Part shown: positions 37,450 through 45,861 of the stretch, piece after piece
How the letters are laid out: every line of letters begins with the position of its first letter
Position numbering within the stretch: the first letter of the stretch is position 1
DNA from: Streptomyces scabiei 87.22
GTDB lineage: Bacteria > Actinomycetota > Actinomycetes > Streptomycetales > Streptomycetaceae
NCBI RefSeq assembly: GCF_000091305.1
Contig: NC_013929.1
Coordinates: 8,308,001 to 8,372,000, forward strand
Length of the DNA: 64,000 nucleotides
Direction: 5' to 3'
Made by a program: the position numbers and the translations under genes
Notes under the pieces: model-generated
Databases searched by the model: none
Seen by the model: the letters and a program-made list of their open reading frames with translations, nothing else
What the model was told of the DNA's origin: nothing

Positions 37450-38919
37450 TTGTCCCGACTGCCGCTCCAGGCCGCCCTGTTCGACATGGACGGCACGCTC
37501 GTCGACACCGAGCGGCTCTGGTGGGACGCGGTGGAGGAGGTGGCCGCCGGCCTCGGGCGCGCACTGACCGAGGCCGACCAGCCGGACGTCCTCGGCCGTC
37601 CGGTCGAGTACACCGCCGCATGGCTCGCCGGGATCACCGGCGCGGCGCCGGACGGACTCGCCGCCGACCTGCACCGGGAGTTCGCCGACCGGGTCCGCAC
37701 CGGCATCGTGCCCCGCCCGGGCGCGCTGGAGCTGCTGCGGGCCCTGGTCCGTGAGGGCGTCCCCACCGCCCTGGTCACCGCGTCCCCGCGGGCCGTCGCC
37801 GACACCGTCATCGACGCCCTCGGCCGTGACCTGTTCGCCGTCTCCGTCACCGCCGACGACACCGAGCACACCAAGCCCGCCCCCGACCCCTACCTGGCCG
37901 CCTGCCGCGCCCTCGGTGTCGAGCCCGCCGCCTGTGTGGCCGTCGAGGACACCCGCACCGGAGTCACCTCGGCCGAGGCGGCGGGCTGTGTGGTGCTCGC
38001 CGTGCCCTCGCTCGCGCCGATCGAGGAGGCCCCGGGACGGACCGTGCGGGAGAGCCTGGAGTCCGTGACACCGGCGAGCCTGCGCCGGCTGGTCGACCCC
38101 GACGGACCCGCCCTGCGCGTGATGACCTGGAACCTCTGGCACGGCGGCACCAGGGTCCGCGACCATCGCGCCAAACAGCTCGAGGTCATCACCGAGACCG
38201 GCGCCGACGTGGTCGGCCTCCAGGAGACGTACGGCACCGCGGCGCGCGAACTCGCCGACGCCCTCGGCTGGTACCACCACCAGGCGGGCGACAACCTCGG
38301 CATCATCAGCCGCCACCCGATCACGGCCCGCTTCGGCGACCCGGACGTCGGCTTCTACGGGGCGGCCGGTGTCCGGGTCCGCACCGGCTCCGGCGCCGAG
38401 GTGGACGTCTGGACGGTCCACCTGGACTACAAGCCCTACGGACCCTACGAGGCCGCCTTCGACGGGCTGGAGGCCGCCGAGCTGATCGCGCACGAGGAGG
38501 TGCGGCTCGCCCAGCTGCGGGACTGCCTGCGGCGCATCGACGGCAGCGTGCCGGTCGTCCTCGTGGGCGACTTCAACAGCCCGTCCCACCTGGACCGGCC
38601 CGACGTCGACTGGCCGGTCACCCTCGCCGCCGAGACGGCAGGGCTGCGCGACTCCTACCGGGAGGCCCACCCCGACCCCGTACGGCAGCCGGGCCACACC
38701 TGGTCGCCGATCCACGTCGAGCACGAGGACGGCAGCGGCCGGCCGGAGCCCCAGGACCGCATCGACTTCGTCCTGCACCGGGGCCTCACGGTCCTCGACT
38801 CCCGGACCTGTGTCAGCGGCACCCCCCGCCCCTGGCCGGACGTCGAGGACAACGACTGGCCGTCGGACCACGCGGCGGTGATCACCACCTTCGCGCCGGT
38901 CACCGCCGCCGGGACATGA
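37450..38919 (+). CDS. HAD phosphatase fused to an endonuclease/exonuclease/phosphatase (EEP) domain
   Basis: A 489-residue fusion. Residues 1-210 are a HAD hydrolase of the beta-phosphoglucomutase group: LFDMDGTLVDTE with Asp12 and Asp14, VTASP as motif II, KPAPDPYL as motif III and VAVEDTRTGV as motif IV. Residues 220-485 are an EEP metallo-phosphodiesterase: MTWNLWHGG, GLQETYG, VGDFNSPSHL, RIDFVL and the closing SDHAAV are all intact. No signal peptide, so it acts in the cytoplasm. The start is TTG, with AAAGGGAG 4-5 bases upstream. It follows the ABC importer, so the pair probably hydrolyses an imported phosphodiester or phosphoester. No substrate is established. Confidence 0.88.
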   Translation: MSRLPLQAALFDMDGTLVDTERLWWDAVEEVAAGLGRALTEADQPDVLGRPVEYTAAWLAGITGAAPDGLAADLHREFADRVRTGIVPRPGALELLRALVREGVPTALVTASPRAVADTVIDALGRDLFAVSVTADDTEHTKPAPDPYLAACRALGVEPAACVAVEDTRTGVTSAEAAGCVVLAVPSLAPIEEAPGRTVRESLESVTPASLRRLVDPDGPALRVMTWNLWHGGTRVRDHRAKQLEVITETGADVVGLQETYGTAARELADALGWYHHQAGDNLGIISRHPITARFGDPDVGFYGAAGVRVRTGSGAEVDVWTVHLDYKPYGPYEAAFDGLEAAELIAHEEVRLAQLRDCLRRIDGSVPVVLVGDFNSPSHLDRPDVDWPVTLAAETAGLRDSYREAHPDPVRQPGHTWSPIHVEHEDGSGRPEPQDRIDFVLHRGLTVLDSRTCVSGTPRPWPDVEDNDWPSDHAAVITTFAPVTAAGT

Positions 38920-39071
38920 CGCCCTCCGATATTCCTGTGGGCCGGAAGGTCCCGCCGGACTAACATCGGTGCCATGACCTGGCGACATTGATCCACCAGC
39001 CGTGCCCGCTCCCGAGGGCCGCCTCGGACGCCGCAGCGACGACGTCCGATCCGCCCCCTCGGGAAGGCCCC

Positions 39072-40271
39072 ATGACTCTCTCACCCGCACGTGTGCCCGG
39101 TGCCCGGACCAGCGGTGTCCGACGGCTGACGGCCACGCTGTACGGCTACGCGTTCCTCGACGAGTTCGTCCTGCTCTACCCCGTGTACGCGCTGCTGTTC
39201 AGCGACGCCGGACTGTCCCTCTGGCAGATCTCCTCCCTGTTCGCCCTGTGGTCGATCACCGCGATCGTGCTGGAGGTCCCCTCCGGCGCCTGGGCCGACA
39301 GCGTCTCCCGGCGGATGCTGCTGTGGCTCGGCCCGCTGCTCACCGCGGTCGGCTTCACCCTGTGGGTGGCCGTCCCGTCGTACGGGGCCTTCGCCGCCGG
39401 CTTCGTCCTGTGGGGCGTGCGCGGCGCCCTCGGCTCCGGCGCGCTGGAGGCGCTGGTCTACGACGAACTGGACCGGCTCGGCGCGGCCGACCGCTACGCG
39501 CGGGTCATCGGCCGGGCCCAGGCGGTCGGCATGGTCGCCGTGATGGCGGCGATGGGCCTGGCGGGACCGGTCCTCGACCTCGGCGGCCATCCGGCCGTGG
39601 GCGCCGCGAGCGTGCTCGTGTGCGTGCTGACCTCGGTGGTGGCCACGCGGTTCCCCGAACACCGGGAGGCGGTGCCGGGCCCGAAGCACGCCTCCACCCT
39701 CGCCACCCTGCGGACGGGGCTCACCGAGGTCCGCAGGGACCGTTCCGTACAGGGCGCACTGCTTCTCGTGCCGGCCGTGGGGGCGGTCTGGGGCGCACTC
39801 GACGAGTACACGCCGTTGCTGGTCCGGGACACCGGGGTGGCCGAGCAGACGGTGCCGTACCTGCTGCTGGTGATCTGGGTGGGGCCGGCGATCGGCAGCC
39901 TGCTGACCGGCGTGGGGGAGCGGTGGGGCACGGCACGGCTGGGGGTGGTGCTCGCCGGCTCGGCGGTCGCGCTGGCCGTCGGGGTGCTGCTGGGGACCCC
40001 GGCCGGCATCGGGCTGGTGGCGGTCGCCTTCGGGGGTTTCCAGCTGGTCAACGTGCTCGCCGACGCGCGGCTCCAGAACCGGATCGACGGGGCTCGGCGG
40101 GCGACGGTGACATCCGTCGCGAGCATAGGGACCGAGACGGCGACGGTCGCCGTCTTCGCCGCGTACGCCGCACTGGGGAGTGCGGGGTACGGGCACGGAG
40201 TCTCGTTCGCCGTCCTCGCTGTGCCGTATCTCGTGACGGCGGGTGTGCTGGTGGCGCGCAGACGCGCGTAG
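39072..40271 (+). CDS. MFS transporter
   Basis: A 399-residue protein with about 12 hydrophobic segments. The loop after helix 2 reads GAWADSVSRRMLL, the GxxxDrxgRr motif of major facilitator proteins. ATG at 39072 with GGGAAGG upstream; an in-frame start at 38988 adds a Pro/Ala-rich stretch without support. It starts 152 bp after the HAD-EEP stop and may belong to that cluster. Probably an exporter; substrate unknown. Confidence 0.9.
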   Translation: MTLSPARVPGARTSGVRRLTATLYGYAFLDEFVLLYPVYALLFSDAGLSLWQISSLFALWSITAIVLEVPSGAWADSVSRRMLLWLGPLLTAVGFTLWVAVPSYGAFAAGFVLWGVRGALGSGALEALVYDELDRLGAADRYARVIGRAQAVGMVAVMAAMGLAGPVLDLGGHPAVGAASVLVCVLTSVVATRFPEHREAVPGPKHASTLATLRTGLTEVRRDRSVQGALLLVPAVGAVWGALDEYTPLLVRDTGVAEQTVPYLLLVIWVGPAIGSLLTGVGERWGTARLGVVLAGSAVALAVGVLLGTPAGIGLVAVAFGGFQLVNVLADARLQNRIDGARRATVTSVASIGTETATVAVFAAYAALGSAGYGHGVSFAVLAVPYLVTAGVLVARRRA

Positions 40272-40372
40272 GGGGCGGGGCGGGGGACGCGCGGGCGGCT
40301 GCCGGTTCGGCGTGGCTGATCGCGCGGCCCCCGCGGCCCTGACGGACGCGGGTGACGCCCTCTCTCGGCGGC

Positions 40373-40429
40373 GCAACGAATCGTCGTGCGGGCCCGGCCG
40401 CACGCAACGAATCACCCATCGGCGCGCAA
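40373..40429. promoter_or_regulatory. Phased Lrp/AsnC-like operator upstream of the amidase/monooxygenase operon
   Basis: GCAA half-sites start at 40373, 40404 and 40426, with spacings of 31 and 22 bp. The first two lie in identical CGCAACGAATC 11-mers (40372-40382 and 40403-40413). TCGGCGCGCAA (40419-40429) is identical to 30269-30279 in front of the permease-lrp operon. The array ends 105 bp before the amidase ATG. Confidence 0.65.
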
Positions 40430-40534
40430 TGGCCGCCGCTTGTCCGGCTCGGCGCGCCGACCGTACGGTCTAGGTGGCCCCCGAACCGTCCCGGGCAGGC
40501 CCCCGACCCCCCTTCGTCCCGGTGAGGAACACGC

Positions 40535-41323
40535 ATGCGTACCGCCCTGCTCCAGAGCTCCGGCCGGCCCGGCTCGGTCGTCGGGAACCTGAAGGTGCTC
40601 GACGAGGCCGCGGGGCGGGCGGCCGCCGCCGGGGCGGGGCTGGTGGTGGCGCCGGAGATGTTCCTCACCGGGTACGCGATCGGTGACGACATCGCGAGGC
40701 TCGCCGAGACCGCCGACGGGGACTCGGCCGACGCGGTCGCCGAGATCGCGGGGCGGCACGGGGTCGCGATCGTGTACGGATATCCCGAGCGTGCCGGTGA
40801 CGTGGTCTTCAACTCGGCGCAGCTCGTCTCCGCCGACGGCGAGCGGCTGGCGAACTACCGCAAGACCCATCTCTTCGGCTGCTTCGAGCGCGACCACTTC
40901 ACGCCGGGCGGGCGCTCCGTCGTCCAGGCCGAACTGAACGGACTCCGCGTCGGGCTCCTGATCTGCTACGACGTGGAGTTCCCGGAGAACGTCCGCGCCC
41001 ACGCCCTCGCCGGAACCGACCTGCTGGTGGTGCCGACGGCGCAGATGCATCCGTTCCAGTTCGTCGCCGAGTCCATGATCCCGGTCCGGGCCTTCGAGAA
41101 CCAGATGTACGTCGCCTACGTCAACCGGGTGGGCCGCGAAGGGGAGTTCGAGTTCGTCGGGCTGTCCACGCTGGCCGGTCCCGACGGGGTCGCCCGCACC
41201 CGCGCCGGCCGCGAGGAGGACCTCGTCCTCGCCGACGCCGACCCGGCCTTCCTCGCGGCCTCACGCGCGGCGAACCCCTACCTCCAGGACCGGCGCCCCG
41301 CTCTGTACGGGTCCCTCGTCTGA
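40535..41323 (+). CDS. Carbon-nitrogen hydrolase (nitrilase superfamily), DavA-like omega-amidase
   Basis: A 262-residue hydrolase with the full catalytic triad: Glu41 (VVAPEMFLTG), Lys110 (YRKTHLFG) and Cys144 (LLICYDVEFPEN). Size and neighbour match DavA, the 5-aminovaleramidase of lysine breakdown; 4-guanidinobutyramidase of the arginine route would look alike. The reaction would be amide to acid plus ammonia. ATG start with GGTGAGG upstream. The monooxygenase gene follows after 48 bp. Lrp-like sites lie upstream. Confidence 0.88.
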   Translation: MRTALLQSSGRPGSVVGNLKVLDEAAGRAAAAGAGLVVAPEMFLTGYAIGDDIARLAETADGDSADAVAEIAGRHGVAIVYGYPERAGDVVFNSAQLVSADGERLANYRKTHLFGCFERDHFTPGGRSVVQAELNGLRVGLLICYDVEFPENVRAHALAGTDLLVVPTAQMHPFQFVAESMIPVRAFENQMYVAYVNRVGREGEFEFVGLSTLAGPDGVARTRAGREEDLVLADADPAFLAASRAANPYLQDRRPALYGSLV

Positions 41324-41371
41324 GACCCGCCCCGCCCGCACACCCCTTTTTCCGCTAGGAGTTCGTACCCC

Positions 41372-43069
41372 ATGACGTCCACCGTGCCCAACGCCATCGA
41401 GCACGCAGACGAGCAGCAGCCGCCGATCACCATGTTCGGTCCGGACTTCCCGTACGCGTACGACGACTTCCTGGCCCACCCGGCCGGGCTCGGCCAGATC
41501 CCCGCCACCGAGCACGGCGCCGAGGTCGCGGTGATCGGCGGCGGGCTGTCCGGCATCGTGGCGGCGTACGAGCTGATGAAGATGGGGCTCAAGCCGGTCG
41601 TGTACGAGGCCGACCGGATCGGCGGGCGCCTGCGGACCGTCGGGTTCGACGGGTGCGACCCCTCGCTCACCGCCGAGATGGGGGCGATGCGCTTCCCGCC
41701 GTCCTCCACCGCGCTCCAGCACTACATCGACCTGGCCGGTCTGGAGACCCGGCCCTTCCCCAACCCGCTGGCCGAGGCCACGCCCTCGACCGTCGTCGAC
41801 CTCAAGGGCGAGTCCCACTACGCCGAGACGATCGACGACCTGCCGCAGGTCTACCGGGACGTCGCCGCCGCCTGGAACGCCTGTCTCGAAGGGGGCGCCG
41901 ACTTCTCCGACATGAACCGCGCCCTGCGCGAGCGGGACGTGCCGCGCATCCGGGAGATCTGGGCGAAGCTCGTCGAGCGGCTCGACAACCAGACCTTCTA
42001 CGGCTTCCTCTGCGACTCCGAGGCGTTCAAGTCCTTCCGCCACCGCGAGATCTTCGGCCAGGTCGGCTTCGGCACGGGCGGCTGGGACACCGACTTCCCC
42101 AACTCCATCCTGGAGATCCTGCGGGTCGTCTACACCGAGGCCGACGACCACCACCGCGGCATCGTCGGCGGCAGCCAGCAGCTCCCGCTGCGGCTGTGGG
42201 AGCGCGAGCCGGAGAAGATCGTGCACTGGCCGTACGGGACGTCCCTGCGGTCCCTGCACGTCGACGGTGAGCCGCGGCCCGCCGTGACCCGGCTGCACCG
42301 GACCGCCGGCAACCGGATCACGGTGACGGACGCGAACGGCGACATCCGCACCTACCGGGCGGCGATCTTCACCGCCCAGTCCTGGATGCTGCTGTCGAAG
42401 ATCGCCTGTGACGACTCGCTCTTCCCGATCGACCACTGGACGGCGATCGAGCGGACCCACTACATGGAGTCCAGCAAGCTGTTCGTGCCCGTCGACCGGC
42501 CGTTCTGGCTGGACAAGGACGAGCACACCGGCCGGGACGTCATGTCGATGACCCTCACCGACCGTATGACGCGCGGCACGTACCTCCTCGACGACGGCCC
42601 GGACAAGCCCGCCGTCATCTGCCTCTCCTACACCTGGTGCGACGACAGCCTCAAGTGGCTGCCGCTGTCCGCGAACGAGCGGATGGAGGTCATGCTGAAG
42701 TCGCTCGGCGAGATCTACCCCAACGTCGACATCCGCAGCCACATCATCGGCAGCCCGGTGACCGTCTCCTGGGAGAACGAGCCCTACTTCATGGGCGCCT
42801 TCAAGGCGAACCTGCCCGGCCACTACCGCTACCAGCGGCGCCTGTTCACCCACTTCATGCAGGACCGGCTGCCCGAGGACAAGCGGGGCATCTTCCTCGC
42901 CGGCGACGACATCTCCTGGACGGCCGGCTGGGCCGAGGGCGCGATCCAGACCGCGCTCAACGCGGTCTGGGGCGTCATGCACCACTTCGGCGGCACCACC
43001 GACACCACCAACCCCGGACCCGGAGACGTCTACGACGCGATCGCGCCCGTCGAACTCCCGGAGGACTAG
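41372..43069 (+). CDS. FAD-dependent L-amino-acid 2-monooxygenase, DavB-like
   Basis: A 565-residue flavoprotein of the amine oxidase family. The FAD loop VIGGGLSG lies at residues 55-62 and is followed by GGRLRT and ELMKMGLKPVVYEA. Throughout, the sequence resembles lysine 2-monooxygenase DavB as I recall it, for example FGPDFPYAYDD near the N terminus, FGQVGFGTGGWDTDFPNS in the middle and NPGPGDV near the C terminus. These enzymes decarboxylate and oxidise a basic amino acid to its amide. Arginine 2-monooxygenase, described in S. griseus, would also fit. A good Shine-Dalgarno (TAGGAG) precedes the ATG. An in-frame reading continues 22 codons past the TAG. Confidence 0.87.
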   Translation: MTSTVPNAIEHADEQQPPITMFGPDFPYAYDDFLAHPAGLGQIPATEHGAEVAVIGGGLSGIVAAYELMKMGLKPVVYEADRIGGRLRTVGFDGCDPSLTAEMGAMRFPPSSTALQHYIDLAGLETRPFPNPLAEATPSTVVDLKGESHYAETIDDLPQVYRDVAAAWNACLEGGADFSDMNRALRERDVPRIREIWAKLVERLDNQTFYGFLCDSEAFKSFRHREIFGQVGFGTGGWDTDFPNSILEILRVVYTEADDHHRGIVGGSQQLPLRLWEREPEKIVHWPYGTSLRSLHVDGEPRPAVTRLHRTAGNRITVTDANGDIRTYRAAIFTAQSWMLLSKIACDDSLFPIDHWTAIERTHYMESSKLFVPVDRPFWLDKDEHTGRDVMSMTLTDRMTRGTYLLDDGPDKPAVICLSYTWCDDSLKWLPLSANERMEVMLKSLGEIYPNVDIRSHIIGSPVTVSWENEPYFMGAFKANLPGHYRYQRRLFTHFMQDRLPEDKRGIFLAGDDISWTAGWAEGAIQTALNAVWGVMHHFGGTTDTTNPGPGDVYDAIAPVELPED

Positions 43070-43143
43070 GCGCAGCTCCAGTCCTTGTGGGCCGACCACG
43101 ACTGGGCCTCCGGCACCTGGTGGCCCCTTCCCTGAGCAGATCC

Positions 43144-43179
43144 GTCACCCGCGATGTCACCCCGTTCGTCACCCCGCGG
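43144..43179 (+). repeat. Three 12-bp iterated GTCACC direct repeats
   Basis: GTCACC-type hexamers begin at 43144, 43156 and 43168, exactly 12 bp apart, and an inverted GTGAC follows at 43181. The array sits 100 bp upstream of the membrane protein/kinase/regulator operon and may be an operator, perhaps for the response regulator. Confidence 0.55.
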
Positions 43180-43267
43180 TGTGACGTGCCGTTCGGCGTT
43201 GCTTCCTCACGTCGAATCCCGGCGGGGCATCCGGTCCACGCCGGGGAACACCAGGGAGATCTGCGTC

Positions 43268-43798
43268 ATGCTGGAAGCACTGGCCGTCGTCGCGATCGTC
43301 GTCTACGTCGTGGGGCGGCAACTGTTCGGGGAACCGCTGCGGGGCAAGCGGGTGATCCTGCTTCCTGTCATTCTGACGGCGATCGGGGCGAAAACGCTGA
43401 GCGGGGACGTCACCCGGGCCGACATCGGGTTCATCGTCGTCGGCGCTGTCGGTGCCGCCGTGATCGGGATCGGCCAGGGCGCGACGCTCCGTCTGGAGCA
43501 CCGCGACGGCGGCCTCTGGGGCCGGATGCCGCTGGGCGGGCTCTGGTGGTGGGCTGCCCTGATCGCGACACGGATCGCCCTGATGCTGATGGCAGGGGCG
43601 GCGGGAGCACACGTCGCGGCCTCGACCGAGCCGATTCTGCTGACACTCGGCCTCAACCGGCTCGGCCAGGCCGCAGTCGTCACCCTCCGTGCGCACCGGT
43701 CCGGCATCCCCTTCGCTCCGGAGAAGGACGGCTCGGTGTTCATGGGCGGCCGGGACCCGCAATCCCCCGGGGCCTCGAGGCGACGTGGACAGTCGTGA
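43268..43798 (+). CDS. Small polytopic membrane protein next to a two-component system
   Basis: A 176-residue protein with about four transmembrane segments (ALAVVAIVVYVV, VILLPVILTAIGA, DIGFIVVGAVGAAVIGIG, WWWAALIATRIALMLMAG). It resembles CcdC/DUF1453-like proteins by layout, but this is not certain. ATG at 43268 with AGGGAG 9 bases upstream. The stop overlaps the histidine kinase start by GTGA, so it may be a sensor accessory. Confidence 0.8.
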   Translation: MLEALAVVAIVVYVVGRQLFGEPLRGKRVILLPVILTAIGAKTLSGDVTRADIGFIVVGAVGAAVIGIGQGATLRLEHRDGGLWGRMPLGGLWWWAALIATRIALMLMAGAAGAHVAASTEPILLTLGLNRLGQAAVVTLRAHRSGIPFAPEKDGSVFMGGRDPQSPGASRRRGQS

Positions 43799-45020
43799 TC
43801 CGCTTTCTTCGGGACGGTCCGGCGGAGGAATATCGTGAGCATGTGCTGTTCGCCATGACCTGGCTCATCAGAGCGGGAGTCTTCGCCGCCGCGGGGGTCG
43901 GCGTCTTCCTCCAGTCCTCGCTCGACCCCGTCGCGCTGCCGGTCGCCGTCACCGTGTACGTCCTGTGCGGGGTCCTCATGGTCGGGTGGGCCGTCCTGGA
44001 GCGGCGGCACACGGCCGGCCGCCGGGCGGTACCGGTCGTCCTCGGTGTCATCACGGTACTGTCCTGCGTGGTGAGTGCGCAGAGCGGCATCATGTGGATG
44101 GCCGGTCTGGCCGTCGTGACGGTGATCGCCGCCGCCGCGGATCCCCGGCTGGCCGTCGGCTGGACGGTGTTCGCCGCGGGAGCCATCGCCGTGACCGCCA
44201 CCTCACTCCTGACCCGGTCCGCCGGACACGCAGCACTGGAGATCATGCTGATGCTGGCCGTGGGACTGCTGGCGGGCCTCAACCGTCGCTCGTACCGGGT
44301 CCGGGCCGAGCAGAACGCGGTCCTGCTGGCCCAGGCCGGGGAGCTGCGCGCCCAGCAGGAGCGCGGCGCCGTCCTCGACGAGCGCACCCGTATCGCTCGC
44401 GAGATCCACGACGTGCTGGCGCACTCTCTGGGGGCCCTGAGCATCCAGATCCAGACGGCCCGCGCGCTGCTCGCCGAGCCCCTCGACACCGCGACCCGAC
44501 CCGACCCGATCCGGCCCGCGCCGATGCCGTACTCGCGGTGGCACATCGGCTGGCCTCCGAAGGGCTGCAGGAGACCCGGCGTGCCGTACACGCCCTGCGA
44601 TCCGGCACCCGGCCGCTGAACGAGGAACTGGCCGCGATGGCCGACGCCCACCGGCAGCGGCACGCGGCCGCCGTCGACCTCCAGGTGGACGGCACTCCTG
44701 CGTCCCTGCCGCCGGAGCAGACCCTCGCCCTGGTCCGCACGGCCCAGGAATCGCTCGTCAACGCGGCCAAACACGCGCCCCGCCGCCCCGTCACTCTCAC
44801 GCTGACCTATGAGGACCATGACGTGACCCTGCAGATCACCAACCCGCTGGGCGGCACATCCCACGACGGCTTCGCCACCGTCGACGGCGGCTACGGGCTG
44901 ACCGGCATGCGCGAACGTCTGCTGCTCCTCGGCGGAACCCTCACCACGGGTGCCGTCGAAGCACGGAGCCCCGGCGGGGCCGGTGAGCTGTGGACGGTCA
45001 CGGCACGGGTACCGCGGTGA
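43795..45020 (+). pseudogene. NarL-type sensor histidine kinase, frameshifted at a (CGACC)3 repeat
   Basis: The first reading frame (43795-44619) encodes about five or six transmembrane helices and the dimerisation/phosphoacceptor region with His205 (RTRIAREIHDVLAHSLGAL), then leaves the family sequence. The rest, including VRTAQESLVNAAKHA (N box) and GYGLTGMRERLLLLGG (G box), lies in another frame and ends at 45020. The break falls on three CGACC copies at 44492-44506. Removing one copy restores a continuous kinase through LDTATRPDPARADAVLAVAH. GTG start overlaps the upstream gene, and the end overlaps the regulator gene. It may be inactive, phase-variable or a sequencing error. Confidence 0.85.
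44492..44511 (+). repeat. Pentanucleotide repeat (CGACC)3-CGATC inside the kinase gene
   Basis: Three exact copies of CGACC at 44492, 44497 and 44502, then CGATC. Five is not a multiple of three, so gain or loss of a unit switches the frame. The frame change seen (shift of +2) is that of one extra unit. Confidence 0.85.
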
Positions 45021-45688
45021 ACCGACCCCGGGAGACCGGACGCCCACTGCGTGTCGTCGTCGCCGACGACCAGGCCAGTGTCCGCGAAGGACTGTCCCTG
45101 ATGCTGGACCTCCTCCCCGACATCGACGTCGTGGGCTCCGCGGCCGACGGACGGCAAGTACTCGACCTGGTGGCCGAGTTGAGCCCCGATGCCGTCCTGC
45201 TGGACCTGCACATGCCGGTGATGGACGGCATCGAGGCCACTCGGCGGCTGACGGCCGAACACCCGGAGGTGGCCATCGTCGTCCTCACCACGTACGCGGA
45301 CGACCGTTCCGTGCTCGACGCACTCCGGGCCGGCGCGCGCAGTTACCTGACCAAGGACGCCGACCGCATGCACATCGCGGCCACCCTGCACAGCGCGGCG
45401 GCCGGCCTGTCCGTACTGCACCCTCAGGTGCAGGCAACCCTCCTCGCCGCCGCTTCGGGCACAGCCGTGTCCGACCGGCCCGCGCGGAAACTCCCGGACG
45501 GTCTGACCCGCCGCGAGGCCGAGATCCTCACGCTCATTGCTCAGGGCCTCAACAACGCCGAGATCGCCGACCGGCTCTTCCTCAGCGGCAACACCGTCAA
45601 GACGCACATCAACCGCGTCTTCGCCAAGACCCGCTCCCGCGACCGCGCGGCGGCTACGCTGTACGCGCGTCGACATGGGCTGGCGTGA
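45017..45688 (+). CDS. NarL/LuxR-type response regulator
   Basis: A 223-residue regulator. The receiver domain has the acidic pair Asp17-Asp18, the phosphorylation site Asp63 (VLLDLHMPVMDG), Thr in VVLTTY and Lys in LTKDAD. The C-terminal LuxR helix-turn-helix is LTRREAEILTLIAQGLNNAEIADRLFLS. The GTG at 45017 overlaps the kinase stop by GTGA and is preferred to a GTG 27 bases upstream. It would be the partner of the frameshifted kinase. All key residues of the regulator are intact. Confidence 0.93.
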   Translation: MNRPRETGRPLRVVVADDQASVREGLSLMLDLLPDIDVVGSAADGRQVLDLVAELSPDAVLLDLHMPVMDGIEATRRLTAEHPEVAIVVLTTYADDRSVLDALRAGARSYLTKDADRMHIAATLHSAAAGLSVLHPQVQATLLAAASGTAVSDRPARKLPDGLTRREAEILTLIAQGLNNAEIADRLFLSGNTVKTHINRVFAKTRSRDRAAATLYARRHGLA

Positions 45689-45861
45689 GCCGGTACCGCC
45701 CGAACGCCCTGTGGGTCACCCGTACTTGGAACGAGCGGCATCGCCGCTGGTCCGCGGACGGAACGGGGAAGGCCGTCCTGGAGGAACTGCAGATCGAGGC
45801 GGATACCGACGACCCGGACGGGGACCCCGCCCGCCAGGCCCGGCGTCGACCACGCTCGTGA
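45685..45861 (+). CDS. Possible 58-residue protein coupled to the response regulator
   Basis: A GTG at 45685 overlaps the regulator stop by GTGA and opens a 58-codon frame (SRYRPNALWVTRTWNERHRRW near the start, an acidic middle, a basic tail). There is no recognised domain. The overlap is the only support. It ends 1 base before the stop of the opposing gene at 45862. Confidence 0.3.
   Translation: MSRYRPNALWVTRTWNERHRRWSADGTGKAVLEELQIEADTDDPDGDPARQARRRPRS

Noticed and set aside
35929..39090. A 1053-codon minus-strand frame opposite the ABC transporter and HAD-EEP genes
   Set aside because: It opposes recognised ATPase, permease and hydrolase motifs and has no domain of its own.
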